Assembly (NCBI RefSeq): GCF_902859705.1 | Contig: NZ_CADIJO010000021.1 | Location: 1-64,000 of the forward strand | Reading direction: 5' to 3' | Length of the DNA stretch: 64,000 nucleotides | Origin: Achromobacter deleyi | Lineage (GTDB): Bacteria > Pseudomonadota > Gammaproteobacteria > Burkholderiales > Burkholderiaceae_B | Shown here: in pieces, positions 27,838-36,017 of the stretch | How the letters are laid out: each line of letters begins with the position of its first letter | Position numbering within the stretch: the first letter of the stretch is position 1 | The notes under the pieces: model-generated | What the model was told of the DNA's origin: nothing | Seen by the model: the letters and a program-made list of their open reading frames with translations, nothing else | The model's database searches: none | Translations under genes and position numbers: made by a program

Positions 27838-29226
27838 TCAGTGGGCGTGGAACGTGACGCGGTCGGGCACTTTCTTGAAGGTGCCCAGGCGGCTCCAGAC
27901 CGGCATCAGGAAGAAGAATGCCAGGTATAGCAGCGTGCCGATCTGCGACGTGATGTTCAACGGCGGACTGGGCGGCTGCGTACCGATGTAGCCGAGCACC
28001 AGGAAGTTGACCATGAAGATGCCGTAGATCCACTTGTGCCAGGTGGGGCGGTAGCGGATCGACTTGACCGGCGAGTGGTCCAGCCACGGCAGGAAGAACA
28101 GGATGACCACGGTGCCGCCCATGGCGACCACGCCCCAGAACTTGGCATCGATGGCGCGCAGCAGCACGGCGACGATGATCAGGATCGCGGGGATGGCGAT
28201 GCGCATGAAGCCCTTCAGGTTGCTCTTGACGAGCAGCGCGATGGCGCCCAGCACCGAAGCGCCGGCCAGGACCCACGTGAATTCATCGGTGGTGGCGCGC
28301 AGCATCGAGTAGAACGGCGTGAAATACCAGACCGGGGCGATGTGCGGCGGCGTCTTCAGCGAGTCAGCAGGGATGAAGTTGTTGAACTCGAGGAAGTACC
28401 CGCCCATTTCCGGCGCGAAGAACACGATGAAGGCAAAGACGAGCAGGAACCCCGCAACGCCGACCAGGTCGTGCACCGTGTAGAACGGGTGGAACGGGAT
28501 ACCGTCTTTGGGCCGGCCGTATTTGTCTTTCGGGCCTTCCTTGATCTCGATGCCGTCCGGGTTGTTCGAGCCGACTTCGTGCAGCGCCACCAGGTGAGCG
28601 GCCACCAGGCCCACCAGCACCAGCGGAATGGCGATGACGTGGAAGGCAAAGAAGCGGTTCAGCGTGGCGTCGGACACGACGTAGTCGCCGCGGATCCAGA
28701 TCGACAGCTCGGGGCCGATGAACGGGATGGCTGCGAACAGGTTCACGATCACCTGTGCGCCCCAGTAGGACATCTGGCCCCACGGCAGGAGGTAGCCGAA
28801 GAAGGCTTCGGCCATCAGACAGAGGAAGATCGCGACGCCGAAGATCCACACCAGTTCACGCGGCTTGCGGTACGAACCGTAGAGCAGCCCGCGCAGCATG
28901 TGCAGGTAGACGACGACGAAGAACATCGACGCGCCGGTGGAATGCATGTAGCGCACGAGCCAGCCCCACGGGACTTCGCGCATGATGTATTCGACGGATT
29001 GGAACGCGCGTTCGGCGTCCGGCTTGTAATGCATGACCAGGAAAATGCCGGTCACGATCTGCAGCACCAGCACCAGTAGTGCCAGCGAGCCAAAGAAATA
29101 CCAGAAGTTGAAGTTCTTCGGTGCGTAGTACTCGGACAGATGGGCTTTCCAGGTGGAAGTCACCGGGAAGCGCCGGTCCAGCCAGCCCAACAGGCCTGTC
29201 GTCTCGACGGTTTTCTCGCCAGCCAT
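27838..29226 (-). CDS. petB: Ubiquinol-cytochrome c reductase, cytochrome b
   Basis: A 462-aa integral membrane cytochrome b of complex III, carrying the low- and high-potential hemes and both quinone sites. The family sequence is clear: FNFWYFFGSLALLVLVLQIV near residue 34, HSTGASMFFVVVYLHMLRGL with two heme His near 95-110, and FFAFHVIAIPLVLVGLVAAH with the second pair near 195-212. The length is slightly more than mitochondrial cytochrome b and normal for beta-proteobacteria. It lies between petA (74 bp away) and petC. Confidence 0.97.
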   Translation of the reverse strand: MAGEKTVETTGLLGWLDRRFPVTSTWKAHLSEYYAPKNFNFWYFFGSLALLVLVLQIVTGIFLVMHYKPDAERAFQSVEYIMREVPWGWLVRYMHSTGASMFFVVVYLHMLRGLLYGSYRKPRELVWIFGVAIFLCLMAEAFFGYLLPWGQMSYWGAQVIVNLFAAIPFIGPELSIWIRGDYVVSDATLNRFFAFHVIAIPLVLVGLVAAHLVALHEVGSNNPDGIEIKEGPKDKYGRPKDGIPFHPFYTVHDLVGVAGFLLVFAFIVFFAPEMGGYFLEFNNFIPADSLKTPPHIAPVWYFTPFYSMLRATTDEFTWVLAGASVLGAIALLVKSNLKGFMRIAIPAILIIVAVLLRAIDAKFWGVVAMGGTVVILFFLPWLDHSPVKSIRYRPTWHKWIYGIFMVNFLVLGYIGTQPPSPPLNITSQIGTLLYLAFFFLMPVWSRLGTFKKVPDRVTFHAH

Positions 29227-29300
29227 GTAACGGCTCCTTCTCTAATACGTGGCGTATTTGTTTTACTTACGTAATTCGGGAAAAAAGCGCGACGCGAGCG

Positions 29301-29942
29301 TCAGGCCTTGTTGTCTTCATCAACGCCCACGATGATGCGGGTGTCGGTGAGATACTGGTACGGCGGAACTTCGAGATTATCGGGAGCAGGCTTGTTCTTG
29401 TAGACCCGGCCAGCCAGGTCGAACGTGGAGCCGTGGCACGGACAGAGGAATCCGCCTTGCCATGAGGCGCCCATGCCGCCACCGCCACCTGTCTCGAAGT
29501 GCGCGGTGGGCGAGCAGCCCAGATGAGTACAGATACCGACACAGACGAAGATTTCGGGCTTGCGCGACCGGCCTTCGTTTTCGGCGTATTTGGGGGTGAA
29601 CCCGGCGCGTTTGGAGTCAGGGTCCGCCAGAAGGGCGTCCTGAGTCTTGAGGCCGGCGAGTTGCTCGGGAGAGCGGTGGATGATCCAGACAGGTTTTCCG
29701 CGCCATTCCACCGTTTTCATTGTGCCGACGGGAATGTCGCCGATGTCGACTTCGACAGGGGCTCCGGCGGCGCGGGCTTTTTCGGAGGGGGAAAACGTGC
29801 TTACTAGGGGTATTGCCGTTGCGACACCTGCTACGCCACCCACAGCACAGGCGGTGGTAACCCAGAAACGTCGCGAAGGATCAGGTGGCAGGTTGGGATC
29901 AACCGCACCGTCATCGTCATGCACCAGCGTATCCTGACTCAT
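29301..29942 (-). CDS. petA: Ubiquinol-cytochrome c reductase, Rieske iron-sulfur subunit
   Basis: A 213-aa Rieske protein of complex III. The [2Fe-2S] ligands are in CTHLGC (Cys138, His140) and CPCHGS (Cys167, His170), with Cys143 and Cys169 forming the usual disulfide. The N-terminal SRRFWVTT (23-30) before a hydrophobic segment is a twin-arginine signal anchor, so the protein should be exported folded by the Tat system encoded at about 33.5-35.3 kb. It is the first gene of the operon and is divergent from mscL. Confidence 0.97.
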   Translation of the reverse strand: MSQDTLVHDDDGAVDPNLPPDPSRRFWVTTACAVGGVAGVATAIPLVSTFSPSEKARAAGAPVEVDIGDIPVGTMKTVEWRGKPVWIIHRSPEQLAGLKTQDALLADPDSKRAGFTPKYAENEGRSRKPEIFVCVGICTHLGCSPTAHFETGGGGGMGASWQGGFLCPCHGSTFDLAGRVYKNKPAPDNLEVPPYQYLTDTRIIVGVDEDNKA

Positions 29943-30082
29943 CTTCCTATCCTTGTTGATGCGCCCGCTCTACGAGTAGCATCACTTCTGCGGCATCGGG
30001 TTCGCGGGAATGTGTAACAACATAGCAACCGCGTATTATAGCGCCAGCCCACTGGCGGGCGTATCACGAATGGAGTGCTTTT
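29943..30082. promoter_or_regulatory. Divergent promoter region petA / mscL
   Basis: 140 bp. A TATAAT on the minus strand (30040-30035) is the best -10 candidate for petABC and would give a leader of about 90 nt. GGAGTG precedes the mscL ATG on the plus strand. -35 elements are weak. Confidence 0.4.
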
Positions 30083-30532
30083 ATGAGCAAAGCGACTGGT
30101 TTCGTCAAAGAATTCCGAGATTTCGCTGTTAAAGGTAATGCGGTTGACTTGGCGGTCGGTGTGATCATCGGCGCAGCATTCGGCAGGATTGTCGATTCGC
30201 TGGTCAAGGACATCGTCATGCCATTGGTCAATTTCGTGCTTGGCGGGTCTGTCGATTTCTCGAACAAGTTCCTGGTGCTGTCGATGCCTGCGGGATACAA
30301 CGGGCCGATGACTTATGCGGATCTGACGAAGGCGGGCGCGAACGTGTTCGCCTGGGGCAATTTCGTCACGATCATCATCAACTTCGTGTTGCTGGCGTTT
30401 GTGATTTTCTGGATGGTGAAGGCGATCTACAAGGCTCGCACCAAGGCCGAGGAAGCGCCGGCCGCGCCGGCTGCGACGCCCGAGGATGTGGCGCTGCTGC
30501 GCGAGATCCGGGATCTGCTCAAGCGGCCGTAA
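30083..30532 (+). CDS. mscL: Large-conductance mechanosensitive channel MscL
   Basis: A 149-aa inner-membrane channel that opens on hypo-osmotic shock as a homopentamer. The N-terminal amphipathic helix is followed by the pore helix [20 protein letters not shown] (residues 16-35). The second helix is near 90-115 ([19 protein letters not shown]), and the charged C-terminal bundle ends [10 protein letters not shown]. The length is normal. Confidence 0.96.
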   Translation: MSKATGFVKEFRDFAVKGNAVDLAVGVIIGAAFGRIVDSLVKDIVMPLVNFVLGGSVDFSNKFLVLSMPAGYNGPMTYADLTKAGANVFAWGNFVTIIINFVLLAFVIFWMVKAIYKARTKAEEAPAAPAATPEDVALLREIRDLLKRP

Positions 30533-30538
30533 AGACAA

Positions 30539-30565
30539 GGCGCCCTTCGGGGCGCTTTCTTTTTG
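30539..30565 (+). terminator. Rho-independent terminator of mscL
   Basis: A GGCGCCC / GGGGCGC-type stem with a TTC loop is followed by TTTCTTTTT, 7 bp after the mscL stop. Confidence 0.85.
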
Positions 30566-30683
30566 TGGTTGCAGGGTGTGTTTGCTGGTGGCGGCGCTGT
30601 GCTTCGTGGGCCGCCCCGGGCTACAGACGTCGGATTTTGCAGACCGTCAGACCGAGGATTGCGTGCGGGATTTGCGGGGCCCG

Positions 30684-30716
30684 CCGATTGCGGCCGCGCG
30701 GGCGGCCAGCAATCGG
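30684..30716. repeat. Long imperfect inverted repeat in intergenic DNA
   Basis: CCGATTGC-GGCCGC and GCGGCC-A-GCAATCGG form a 14-bp stem with a 4-nt loop and one bulge. No T-run follows on either strand and no gene starts here, so its role is unclear. Confidence 0.6.
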
Positions 30717-30838
30717 CTTACGCGCTTGTGGGGCGTTGTGGCGGTGGGCGCTGCGCGCTGGCGTTGGGCTGCGAAATCGGACCAGTTCTGTTGCTTGCGT
30801 GGTCTTGCGCGTGTGAGCGTTCTGCCGCCCCGCTCCCT

Positions 30839-31615
30839 TTACACCGGGTTATCCAGGTCGACAAAGTCGACCTGGATGCCGAAGCGGTCGGCGACGGCTT
30901 GGCCCAGGGCCTGGACGCCGTAGCGTTCGGTGGCGTGGTGGCCGGCGCCGATGAAGGCGACGCCGGTTTCCTGGGCGAGGTGGAAGGTGGATTCCGAGGC
31001 TTCGCCGGTGATGTAGGCGGTGGCGCCGGCGTCGATGGCGTCGGCGAGCATGCCTTGGGCGCCGCCGGTGCACCAGGCGATGCGGGCCAGGGGCTGGTCG
31101 GGCTTGCCGACGATGAGGGGCTGGCGGCCCAGGCGTTGCTGGACGCGGGCGGCGAGGTCGCCCAGGGTGGGCAGGTCGGGGGCGGTGCCCAGCCAGACGA
31201 GGTTGTCGGCGCCACAGGTGCGGGGCGTGCCGTCGTCGCGGCGTTCGGGGGCAAGGCCCAGGATGCGTGCGAGTTGGGCGTTGTTGCCCAGCGTAGGGTG
31301 GGCGTCCAGGGGCAGGTGGTAGGCGTAGAGGTTCAGGTCGTTTTTCAGGGCCAGGGCCATACGGGTGCGGCGGGTGCCGATGACGCGGCGGTCTTCGTTG
31401 CGCCACATCCAGCCGTGGTGGACGAGCACGGCGTCGGCGCCGCGTTCGACGGCGATGCGCAGCAGGGCTTCGCTGGCGGTGACACCGGTGATAATGTGTC
31501 CGACTTCGGAACGGCCTTCCACCTGCAGCCCGTTGGGGCAGTAGTCCTTGAAACGGGCGGCTTGCAGGGTGTCGTCCAGCCAGTTGGCCAGGACGTGGGA
31601 GTCCACTTTACTCAT
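30839..31615 (-). CDS. Nif3-like dinuclear metal-centre protein (YbgI/GTP cyclohydrolase I type 2 family)
   Basis: A 258-aa cytoplasmic protein of the Nif3/YbgI family, which forms hexamers with a dimetal site. Visible elements are DYCPNGLQVEGR near residue 23, DAVLVHHGWMWRN with the metal-binding His pair near 65, YAYHLPLDAHPTLGNN near 100 and the C-terminal FIGAGHHATERYG. The start is ATG 31615, with AGGA 6 nt upstream. It is divergent from the serine-protease gene, and the two start codons are only 19 bp apart. The cellular role of the family is debated. Confidence 0.92.
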   Translation of the reverse strand: MSKVDSHVLANWLDDTLQAARFKDYCPNGLQVEGRSEVGHIITGVTASEALLRIAVERGADAVLVHHGWMWRNEDRRVIGTRRTRMALALKNDLNLYAYHLPLDAHPTLGNNAQLARILGLAPERRDDGTPRTCGADNLVWLGTAPDLPTLGDLAARVQQRLGRQPLIVGKPDQPLARIAWCTGGAQGMLADAIDAGATAYITGEASESTFHLAQETGVAFIGAGHHATERYGVQALGQAVADRFGIQVDFVDLDNPV

Positions 31616-31634
31616 TGCTAGTCCTATCAGAAAC

Positions 31635-32789
31635 ATGCGCCGATATTGGCTGATATTCGCTCAGGCCGTCACGGTCTGCCTGGGTATTCTATTCGTGGTG
31701 ACCACTTTGCGGCCCGATCTGCTGCGGTTGGGCGGGCCGGCGGTCGCGCCGCCCGCGCCTCAGCAGGCGGTGAGTGCGCGGCCGTTGGCGGGGGCGGTGT
31801 CATATGCGGACGGGGTGGCGCGCGCTGCACCGTCGGTGGTGAATGTGTACACGACCAAGCACGTGAATGTGCCGTTGGTGCCGCTGCCGGACGATCCGAT
31901 CCTGCGCCAGTTGTTCGGGCAGGTGCCGGGGGTGAGCCGGCGCCAGCCGAGCACCAGTCTGGGGTCGGGGGTGGTGGTGAACCACGACGGTTTCGTGCTG
32001 ACGAACTATCACGTGGTGCAGGCGGCGGACGCGATCGAGGTGGCGTTGGCCGACGGACGCAAGGATACGGCGAAGGTGGTGGGCGCCGATCCGGATACGG
32101 ATCTGGCGGTGCTGAAGCTGGCGACGCTGCGCAATCTGCCGGCGGCAACGCTGGCGCCGGATCGCGGCCTGCGGGTGGGCGATGTGGTGCTGGCGATCGG
32201 CAATCCGTTTGGCGTGGGGCAGACGACGACGCAGGGCATCGTGTCGGCGTTGGGGCGCAACGGGCTGGGCCTGAACACGTACGAGAATTTCATCCAGACG
32301 GACGCGGCGATCAACCCGGGCAATTCGGGCGGTGCGCTGGTGGATGCGCAGGGCAATCTGGTGGGCATCAATACGGCGATCTATTCGGAATCGGGCGGAT
32401 CGCTGGGCATCGGCTTTGCCACGCCGATCGATATCGCACGCAAGGTGATGGACGAGATCGTCAAGACAGGCGGCGTGAAGCGCGGCTGGCTGGGCGTGGA
32501 GCCGCAAGACCTGACGGCGGAACTGGCGCGGGCGTTCCAGATGGATGCGAACGCGCGCGGGGTGATCATCGCGGGTGTGATGCGTGACGGTCCGGCCGCC
32601 AAGGGCGGGCTGCGGGTGGGCGACATCGTGCAGACGGTGAACGGCAAGCCGATGACGGATACGTCGGGGCTCTTGGCCGAAATTGCGCAGTTGCCGCCGG
32701 GGCAGCGCGCCACGCTGGGCGTGCTGCGCGGCGGCAAGGCGACCGATGTGGCGGTGGTGGTGGGCACGCGCCCTGGGCTGCCGCGCTAG
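31635..32789 (+). CDS. Membrane-anchored trypsin-like serine protease with PDZ domain (DegS/AlgW/DegQ type)
   Basis: A 384-aa HtrA-family protease. One N-terminal helix (residues 4-25, YWLIFAQAVTVCLGILFVV) anchors it with the catalytic part in the periplasm. The triad is His in LTNYHVVQ, Asp in DTDLAVLKL and Ser in NPGNSGGALVD. One PDZ domain follows from about residue 285 (GWLGVEPQDL to GLRVGDIVQTVNGKPM). The single PDZ plus anchor fits DegS/AlgW, which senses misfolded outer-membrane proteins. The start at 31635 has no clear ribosome-binding site. The promoter must lie within the divergent Nif3 gene. Confidence 0.9.
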   Translation: MRRYWLIFAQAVTVCLGILFVVTTLRPDLLRLGGPAVAPPAPQQAVSARPLAGAVSYADGVARAAPSVVNVYTTKHVNVPLVPLPDDPILRQLFGQVPGVSRRQPSTSLGSGVVVNHDGFVLTNYHVVQAADAIEVALADGRKDTAKVVGADPDTDLAVLKLATLRNLPAATLAPDRGLRVGDVVLAIGNPFGVGQTTTQGIVSALGRNGLGLNTYENFIQTDAAINPGNSGGALVDAQGNLVGINTAIYSESGGSLGIGFATPIDIARKVMDEIVKTGGVKRGWLGVEPQDLTAELARAFQMDANARGVIIAGVMRDGPAAKGGLRVGDIVQTVNGKPMTDTSGLLAEIAQLPPGQRATLGVLRGGKATDVAVVVGTRPGLPR

Positions 32790-32909
32790 CGGGCGCGAGT
32801 GGCAAGCGCAGGCCGGACGTTGAGCTTGGCGCTTTTGATCTGAGGTGGCCTCTGGCAGGTGGCGCTTGGTTCGGTGGCCGGGCCGTTTGGCGCGGTGCGT
32901 CGACCCTGC

Positions 32910-33347
32910 TCATGACATACCCCGGGTGATACCCGCGCGTCGCAAGGGTCGCTGCGCCTTGGTGGCCCGGTTTGTGCCCGGGTCTTCGAGCATCAGGCGC
33001 ACGACTTTCAGTATTTTCCTTTGGGTGGTTTCTGGCTGACGGCGCAGCAGCGCGCAGATTTCGCTGCAGCAGCCATCGGTCAGTGCGACACCGGCCGCCG
33101 CATCAGGCGCGGCCGGCGTGGCGCCTGGCACCGCGGGGCTGGCCACGCCGTCGGTCAGCCAGGCCACGTGGGTGCCCAGCGCCTGCGCCAGCCGCAGCAA
33201 GGTGCCGCGGGTGGGCGAGTAGCGGTCTTCGCGAGTCAGGATGCGGTGGATGCAGGACTGCGGCACGCCGGACAGGCGCGCCAGCTGGTTCTGGCTTTTG
33301 ATGCCGCGACGCCGCATCAGGGCGCGCAGCCGAAGGGCAAGCGACAT
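32910..33347 (-). CDS. XRE-family helix-turn-helix regulator
   Basis: A 145-aa regulator with an N-terminal Cro/C1-type helix-turn-helix (about residues 5-65: NQLARLSGVPQSCIHRILTR, then TLLRLAQALGTHVAWLTDG). An Ala/Pro-rich linker follows, then a short C-terminal helix region with CCSEICALLRRQPETTQRKI. It resembles the DNA-binding half of phage-type repressors without the protease domain. Two palindromes directly upstream (33351-33367 and 33377-33403) suggest autoregulation. The wider targets are unknown. Confidence 0.85.
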   Translation of the reverse strand: MSLALRLRALMRRRGIKSQNQLARLSGVPQSCIHRILTREDRYSPTRGTLLRLAQALGTHVAWLTDGVASPAVPGATPAAPDAAAGVALTDGCCSEICALLRRQPETTQRKILKVVRLMLEDPGTNRATKAQRPLRRAGITRGMS

Positions 33348-33350
33348 GGT

Positions 33351-33367
33351 TGCAATGTAGGATTGCA
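33351..33367. promoter_or_regulatory. Palindrome at the start of the XRE gene
   Basis: TGCAAT-GTAGG-ATTGCA is a perfect 6-bp inverted repeat with a 5-bp spacer, placed 3 bp before the XRE start codon. The 17-bp span fits a site for a dimeric HTH repressor. Confidence 0.55.
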
Positions 33368-33376
33368 GCCGGCTTC

Positions 33377-33403
33377 CAACAAGCGGAAACGGTCCGCTTG
33401 TTG
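33377..33403. promoter_or_regulatory. 27-bp perfect dyad upstream of the XRE gene
   Basis: CAACAAGCGGA and TCCGCTTGTTG are perfect 11-bp arms with a 5-bp spacer, 30 bp upstream of the XRE ATG. It is too AT-balanced and lacks the T-run for a terminator, so an operator is the better reading. A cruciform or mRNA hairpin is the alternative. Confidence 0.6.
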
Positions 33404-33427
33404 AGTCGCTTTGGCAGGAAATGGATG

Positions 33428-33462
33428 CCGGGGGCGGCCTGCCGAGGGCGCAAGGCCCCCGG
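33428..33462 (-). terminator. GC-rich hairpin after tatC
   Basis: CCGGGGGC and GCCCCCGG arms enclose a 19-nt interior after the tatC stop. There is no strong T-run, so termination may be inefficient or Rho-dependent. Confidence 0.45.
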
Positions 33463-33483
33463 TATCGTCGCGATGGCGCCGGC

Positions 33484-34275
33484 TTAGTGGCGCTCGGTCA
33501 GCGAGCCGTCGGCCGGGGCGTCTTCGGCGCCTGGCTTGGGGGTGACCATGCGTGCGCAGATCAACCCGATTTCATACAGCAGGCACAGCGGCACGGCCAG
33601 CATGAACTGGCTGACCACGTCGGGTGGCGTGACCACGGCGGCGATGATGAAGGCGCCGACGACCACGTAGCCACGCGCGCTCTTGAGCTTGGACAGCTCG
33701 ACCACGCCCATGCGCACCAGCAGCACCACGGCCACAGGGACTTCGAAGGTGATGCCGAAGGCCATGAACATCGTCATGACGAAGCTGAGGTAGGCCTCGA
33801 TGTCAGGCGCCGGCGTGATGGACTGCGGCGCGAAGGTGGCGATGAAGTGGAAGACCGTGCGGAACACCACGAAATAGCAGAACGCCATGCCCGCGATGAA
33901 CAGCAGCGTGCTGGAGATGATCAGCGGCAGCGCCAGGCGCTTCTCGTGCTTGTACAGGCCGGGCGCGACGAAAGCCCAGGCTTGGTACAGCACCACGGGC
34001 AGCGCCACGATGAAGGCAGCCATCATGGTGACCTTGACCGGCACCATGAAGGGCGTGATGACGCCGGTGGCGATCATGCGGGTGCCTTGCGGCAGCGAGG
34101 CCAGCATGGGCTGGGCCAGCACGTCGTAGATGGCCGAAGCGCCGGGGTAGATGAACAGGATGATGAACACGACCACCACGGCGCCAACGGCGCGCAGCAG
34201 GCGGGTACGCAGTTCGACCAGGTGGGAAATGAAGCTTTCCTGCTGGCCGTCTTCTTGGGAGGCGTCCTGGGTCAC
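33484..34275 (-). CDS. tatC: Sec-independent protein translocase TatC
   Basis: A 263-aa inner-membrane core of the Tat export system, which binds twin-arginine signals together with TatB. Six hydrophobic helices are present. Family signatures include SFISHLVELRTRLLRA (residues 14-29), YQAWAFVAPGLYKHEKR near 97 and FGITFEVPVAVVLLVRMGVV near 165. The start is GTG, overlapping the tatB stop by 4 bp (GTGA). It is the last gene of the his-tat run. Confidence 0.97.
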   Translation of the reverse strand: MTQDASQEDGQQESFISHLVELRTRLLRAVGAVVVVFIILFIYPGASAIYDVLAQPMLASLPQGTRMIATGVITPFMVPVKVTMMAAFIVALPVVLYQAWAFVAPGLYKHEKRLALPLIISSTLLFIAGMAFCYFVVFRTVFHFIATFAPQSITPAPDIEAYLSFVMTMFMAFGITFEVPVAVVLLVRMGVVELSKLKSARGYVVVGAFIIAAVVTPPDVVSQFMLAVPLCLLYEIGLICARMVTPKPGAEDAPADGSLTERH

Positions 34276-34967
34276 GTTGTCGTTCCGGAGGGCGTGGCGG
34301 GCTTGGCCGGCGGGGTGTCGCCAGCGGCGGACGAAGTTGCAGCAGGCGCAGCCGCGGCGGGTGATCCCGCGGCGGGCGCGCTGGGCGCCGGGGCGGGCTG
34401 GGTCGCGGGCACGGGGGCGGGCGTATCCAGGTCCAGGCTCAGGTTCGGGCTGGGCGGTGCGATGGTGCGCGGCGCGTCGGGGGCGGCAGGCGATCCTGCG
34501 GCAGGCGAACCTGCGGCAGGCGAGCCCGCGGCGGGTGCGTCAGCCGTCGCCGTGACGTTGGCCGAGGGCGTCGTGGCGGGTTGGCCGGCCAGCGGTTGCA
34601 TCAGGGGTTCGGCGGGGGCTGCCGCGGCGTCGGTGCCGGCAGCGGCGGCCGGTTTGCCGCTGGCTTCGCGGGCGACCTCATCGAGCTCGGCGCGGAATTG
34701 CTGGACGGGTTCCTGCAACGCGGCGTGGGTATCGTTGAGCGATTGCTTCACGCCTTGGGCGGCGTCTTCCATTTCGTTCTTGAACTTGCGCAGTTCATCC
34801 AGCTCGATTTCGCGCTGGATATCGGATTTCACGTCGTTGACGTAACGCTGCGCGCGGCCCAGCAGGTGGCCGACCGTGCGGGCGACCTTGGGCAGGCGTT
34901 CGGGGCCGATGACGATCAGCGCGACGACGCCGATCACCATCAGTTCAGTGAGGCTGACATCAAACAT
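34272..34967 (-). CDS. tatB: Sec-independent protein translocase TatB
   Basis: A 231-aa TatB. The N-terminal membrane helix (MFDVSLTELMVIGVVALIVI) and hinge GPERLP are followed by an amphipathic helix to about residue 100. The C-terminal half is long, low-complexity and rich in Pro, Ala and Ser, with an AAGSP-type repeat encoded at 34485-34529. The tail is longer than in E. coli TatB (171 aa). It works with TatC in signal recognition. Confidence 0.95.
   Translation of the reverse strand: MFDVSLTELMVIGVVALIVIGPERLPKVARTVGHLLGRAQRYVNDVKSDIQREIELDELRKFKNEMEDAAQGVKQSLNDTHAALQEPVQQFRAELDEVAREASGKPAAAAGTDAAAAPAEPLMQPLAGQPATTPSANVTATADAPAAGSPAAGSPAAGSPAAPDAPRTIAPPSPNLSLDLDTPAPVPATQPAPAPSAPAAGSPAAAAPAATSSAAGDTPPAKPATPSGTTT
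34485..34529. repeat. Three 15-bp tandem repeats inside tatB
   Basis: Three copies of a GGCAGGCGANCCNGC unit, with a degenerate fourth after 34530, encode repeated AAGSP/PAAGS residues in the disordered TatB tail. The copy number could vary between strains. Confidence 0.8.
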
Positions 34968-35039
34968 TCGACGGCCGCTCGGGAATTGAGGCTATGAGGG
35001 CCGGCCGGTTCAGGCCGGGCCCGGGGGGCGAGCAGGCGC

Positions 35040-35267
35040 TCAGGAGTTGGACTTTTCCTTGGCCTGCACATCGATGGTGTCGCCGGCCACACGTTGCTGC
35101 GCGATCGGTTCGGCGGGCTTGTCGCCGTTGGCATCTTTCATGCCTTCCTTGAAGCCCTTGACGGCGCCGCCGAGGTCGGAACCGATGTTGCGCAGTTTCT
35201 TGGTGCCGAAAATCAGCGCCACGATGACCAGAACGACCAACCAATGCCAAATGCTAAAGCTACCCAT
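35040..35267 (-). CDS. tatA: Sec-independent protein translocase TatA
   Basis: A 75-aa TatA, the pore-forming subunit. It has one N-terminal helix ([20 protein letters not shown], with the FGTKKLR hinge), the amphipathic helix [17 protein letters not shown] and a charged tail. It comes after hinT and before tatB, co-directional with both. Confidence 0.97.
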   Translation of the reverse strand: MGSFSIWHWLVVLVIVALIFGTKKLRNIGSDLGGAVKGFKEGMKDANGDKPAEPIAQQRVAGDTIDVQAKEKSNS

Positions 35268-35281
35268 GACGGTTCTCCGTA

Positions 35282-35650
35282 TTACGCGGTGGGGGCCACG
35301 CGCCCTTTCCAGGGTCGCGAGCCGCCGATGATGTGGAAATGCAGATGCGGGACTTCCTGGCCGCCTTCGACGCCAGAGTTGATCATGATGCGAAATCCGC
35401 CATCAGGGCCCGGACGGCAACCGTTTTCAGCGGCAAGCCGCGGCGCCAATGACATCATTCTACCCAACCAACCTGCGTCCTCACCCGTAATATCCTGCAT
35501 GGATGTGACATGACGTCGAGGGATGAGCAGCAAATGCACCGGTGCGGCCGGATTGATATCGTGAAATGCAACAAAGTCCTCGTCCTCGTAGACCTTCTTG
35601 GACGGGATTTCGCCAGCGGCGATCTTGCAGAAAAGACAGTTGGCGCTCAT
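35282..35650 (-). CDS. hinT: HIT-family nucleotide hydrolase (HinT-like)
   Basis: A 122-aa histidine-triad protein. It has the N-terminal [20 protein letters not shown] block and the catalytic triad HLHFHI near residue 107, followed by GGSRPWKGR. HinT proteins hydrolyse AMP-lysine and other phosphoramidates. It is set between hisE (16 bp) and tatA (14 bp) in the same run, a position also seen in other beta-proteobacteria. Confidence 0.93.
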   Translation of the reverse strand: MSANCLFCKIAAGEIPSKKVYEDEDFVAFHDINPAAPVHLLLIPRRHVTSMQDITGEDAGWLGRMMSLAPRLAAENGCRPGPDGGFRIMINSGVEGGQEVPHLHFHIIGGSRPWKGRVAPTA

Positions 35651-35666
35651 TTTTGCAGGTTCCGAG

Positions 35667-36017
35667 TCAGTCTTGGGGACGGCTGGCCTTCTCGGCCAGG
35701 CCCGACAGGCCCTCGCGGCGGGCCAGTTCGGCCAGCACGTCGTCGGGGCGCAGGTTGAAGTGCGTCAGCGCGACCAGGCAGTGAAACCACAGGTCGGCGG
35801 TTTCGCTGACGATGCGGTCGGGCACGCCGTCCTTGGCGGCCATGACCAGTTCGGTGGCCTCTTCGCCGATCTTCTTGAGAAAGGCGTCAGGGCCCTTGGA
35901 CAGCAGCTTGGCCGCGTACGATGCCTTGGGATCGCCGCCGTTTTCAGGGCGGCGGGTTTCCAGGGTGTCGGCGATGCGGGCCAGGACGTCGTGGGCGCTA
36001 AGGGGCGTATCGGTCAT
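35667..36017 (-). CDS. hisE: Phosphoribosyl-ATP pyrophosphatase
   Basis: A 116-aa MazG-fold enzyme for the second step of histidine synthesis: PR-ATP to PR-AMP plus PPi. It has the metal-binding helix pair [15 protein letters not shown] near residue 44 and [14 protein letters not shown] near 70. It is encoded separately from HisI, and the ATGA junction overlaps the hisI stop by 4 bp. Confidence 0.96.
   Translation of the reverse strand: MTDTPLSAHDVLARIADTLETRRPENGGDPKASYAAKLLSKGPDAFLKKIGEEATELVMAAKDGVPDRIVSETADLWFHCLVALTHFNLRPDDVLAELARREGLSGLAEKASRPQD

Larger units (their letters stand above)
30533..30838. other. Gene-free interval after mscL with terminator and one long dyad
   Basis: 306 bp. 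The first 35 bp hold the mscL terminator. The rest is GC-rich DNA with no reading frame I trust on either strand. It contains a conspicuous dyad at 30684-30716 and ends at the stop of the Nif3-family gene. Confidence 0.6.
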
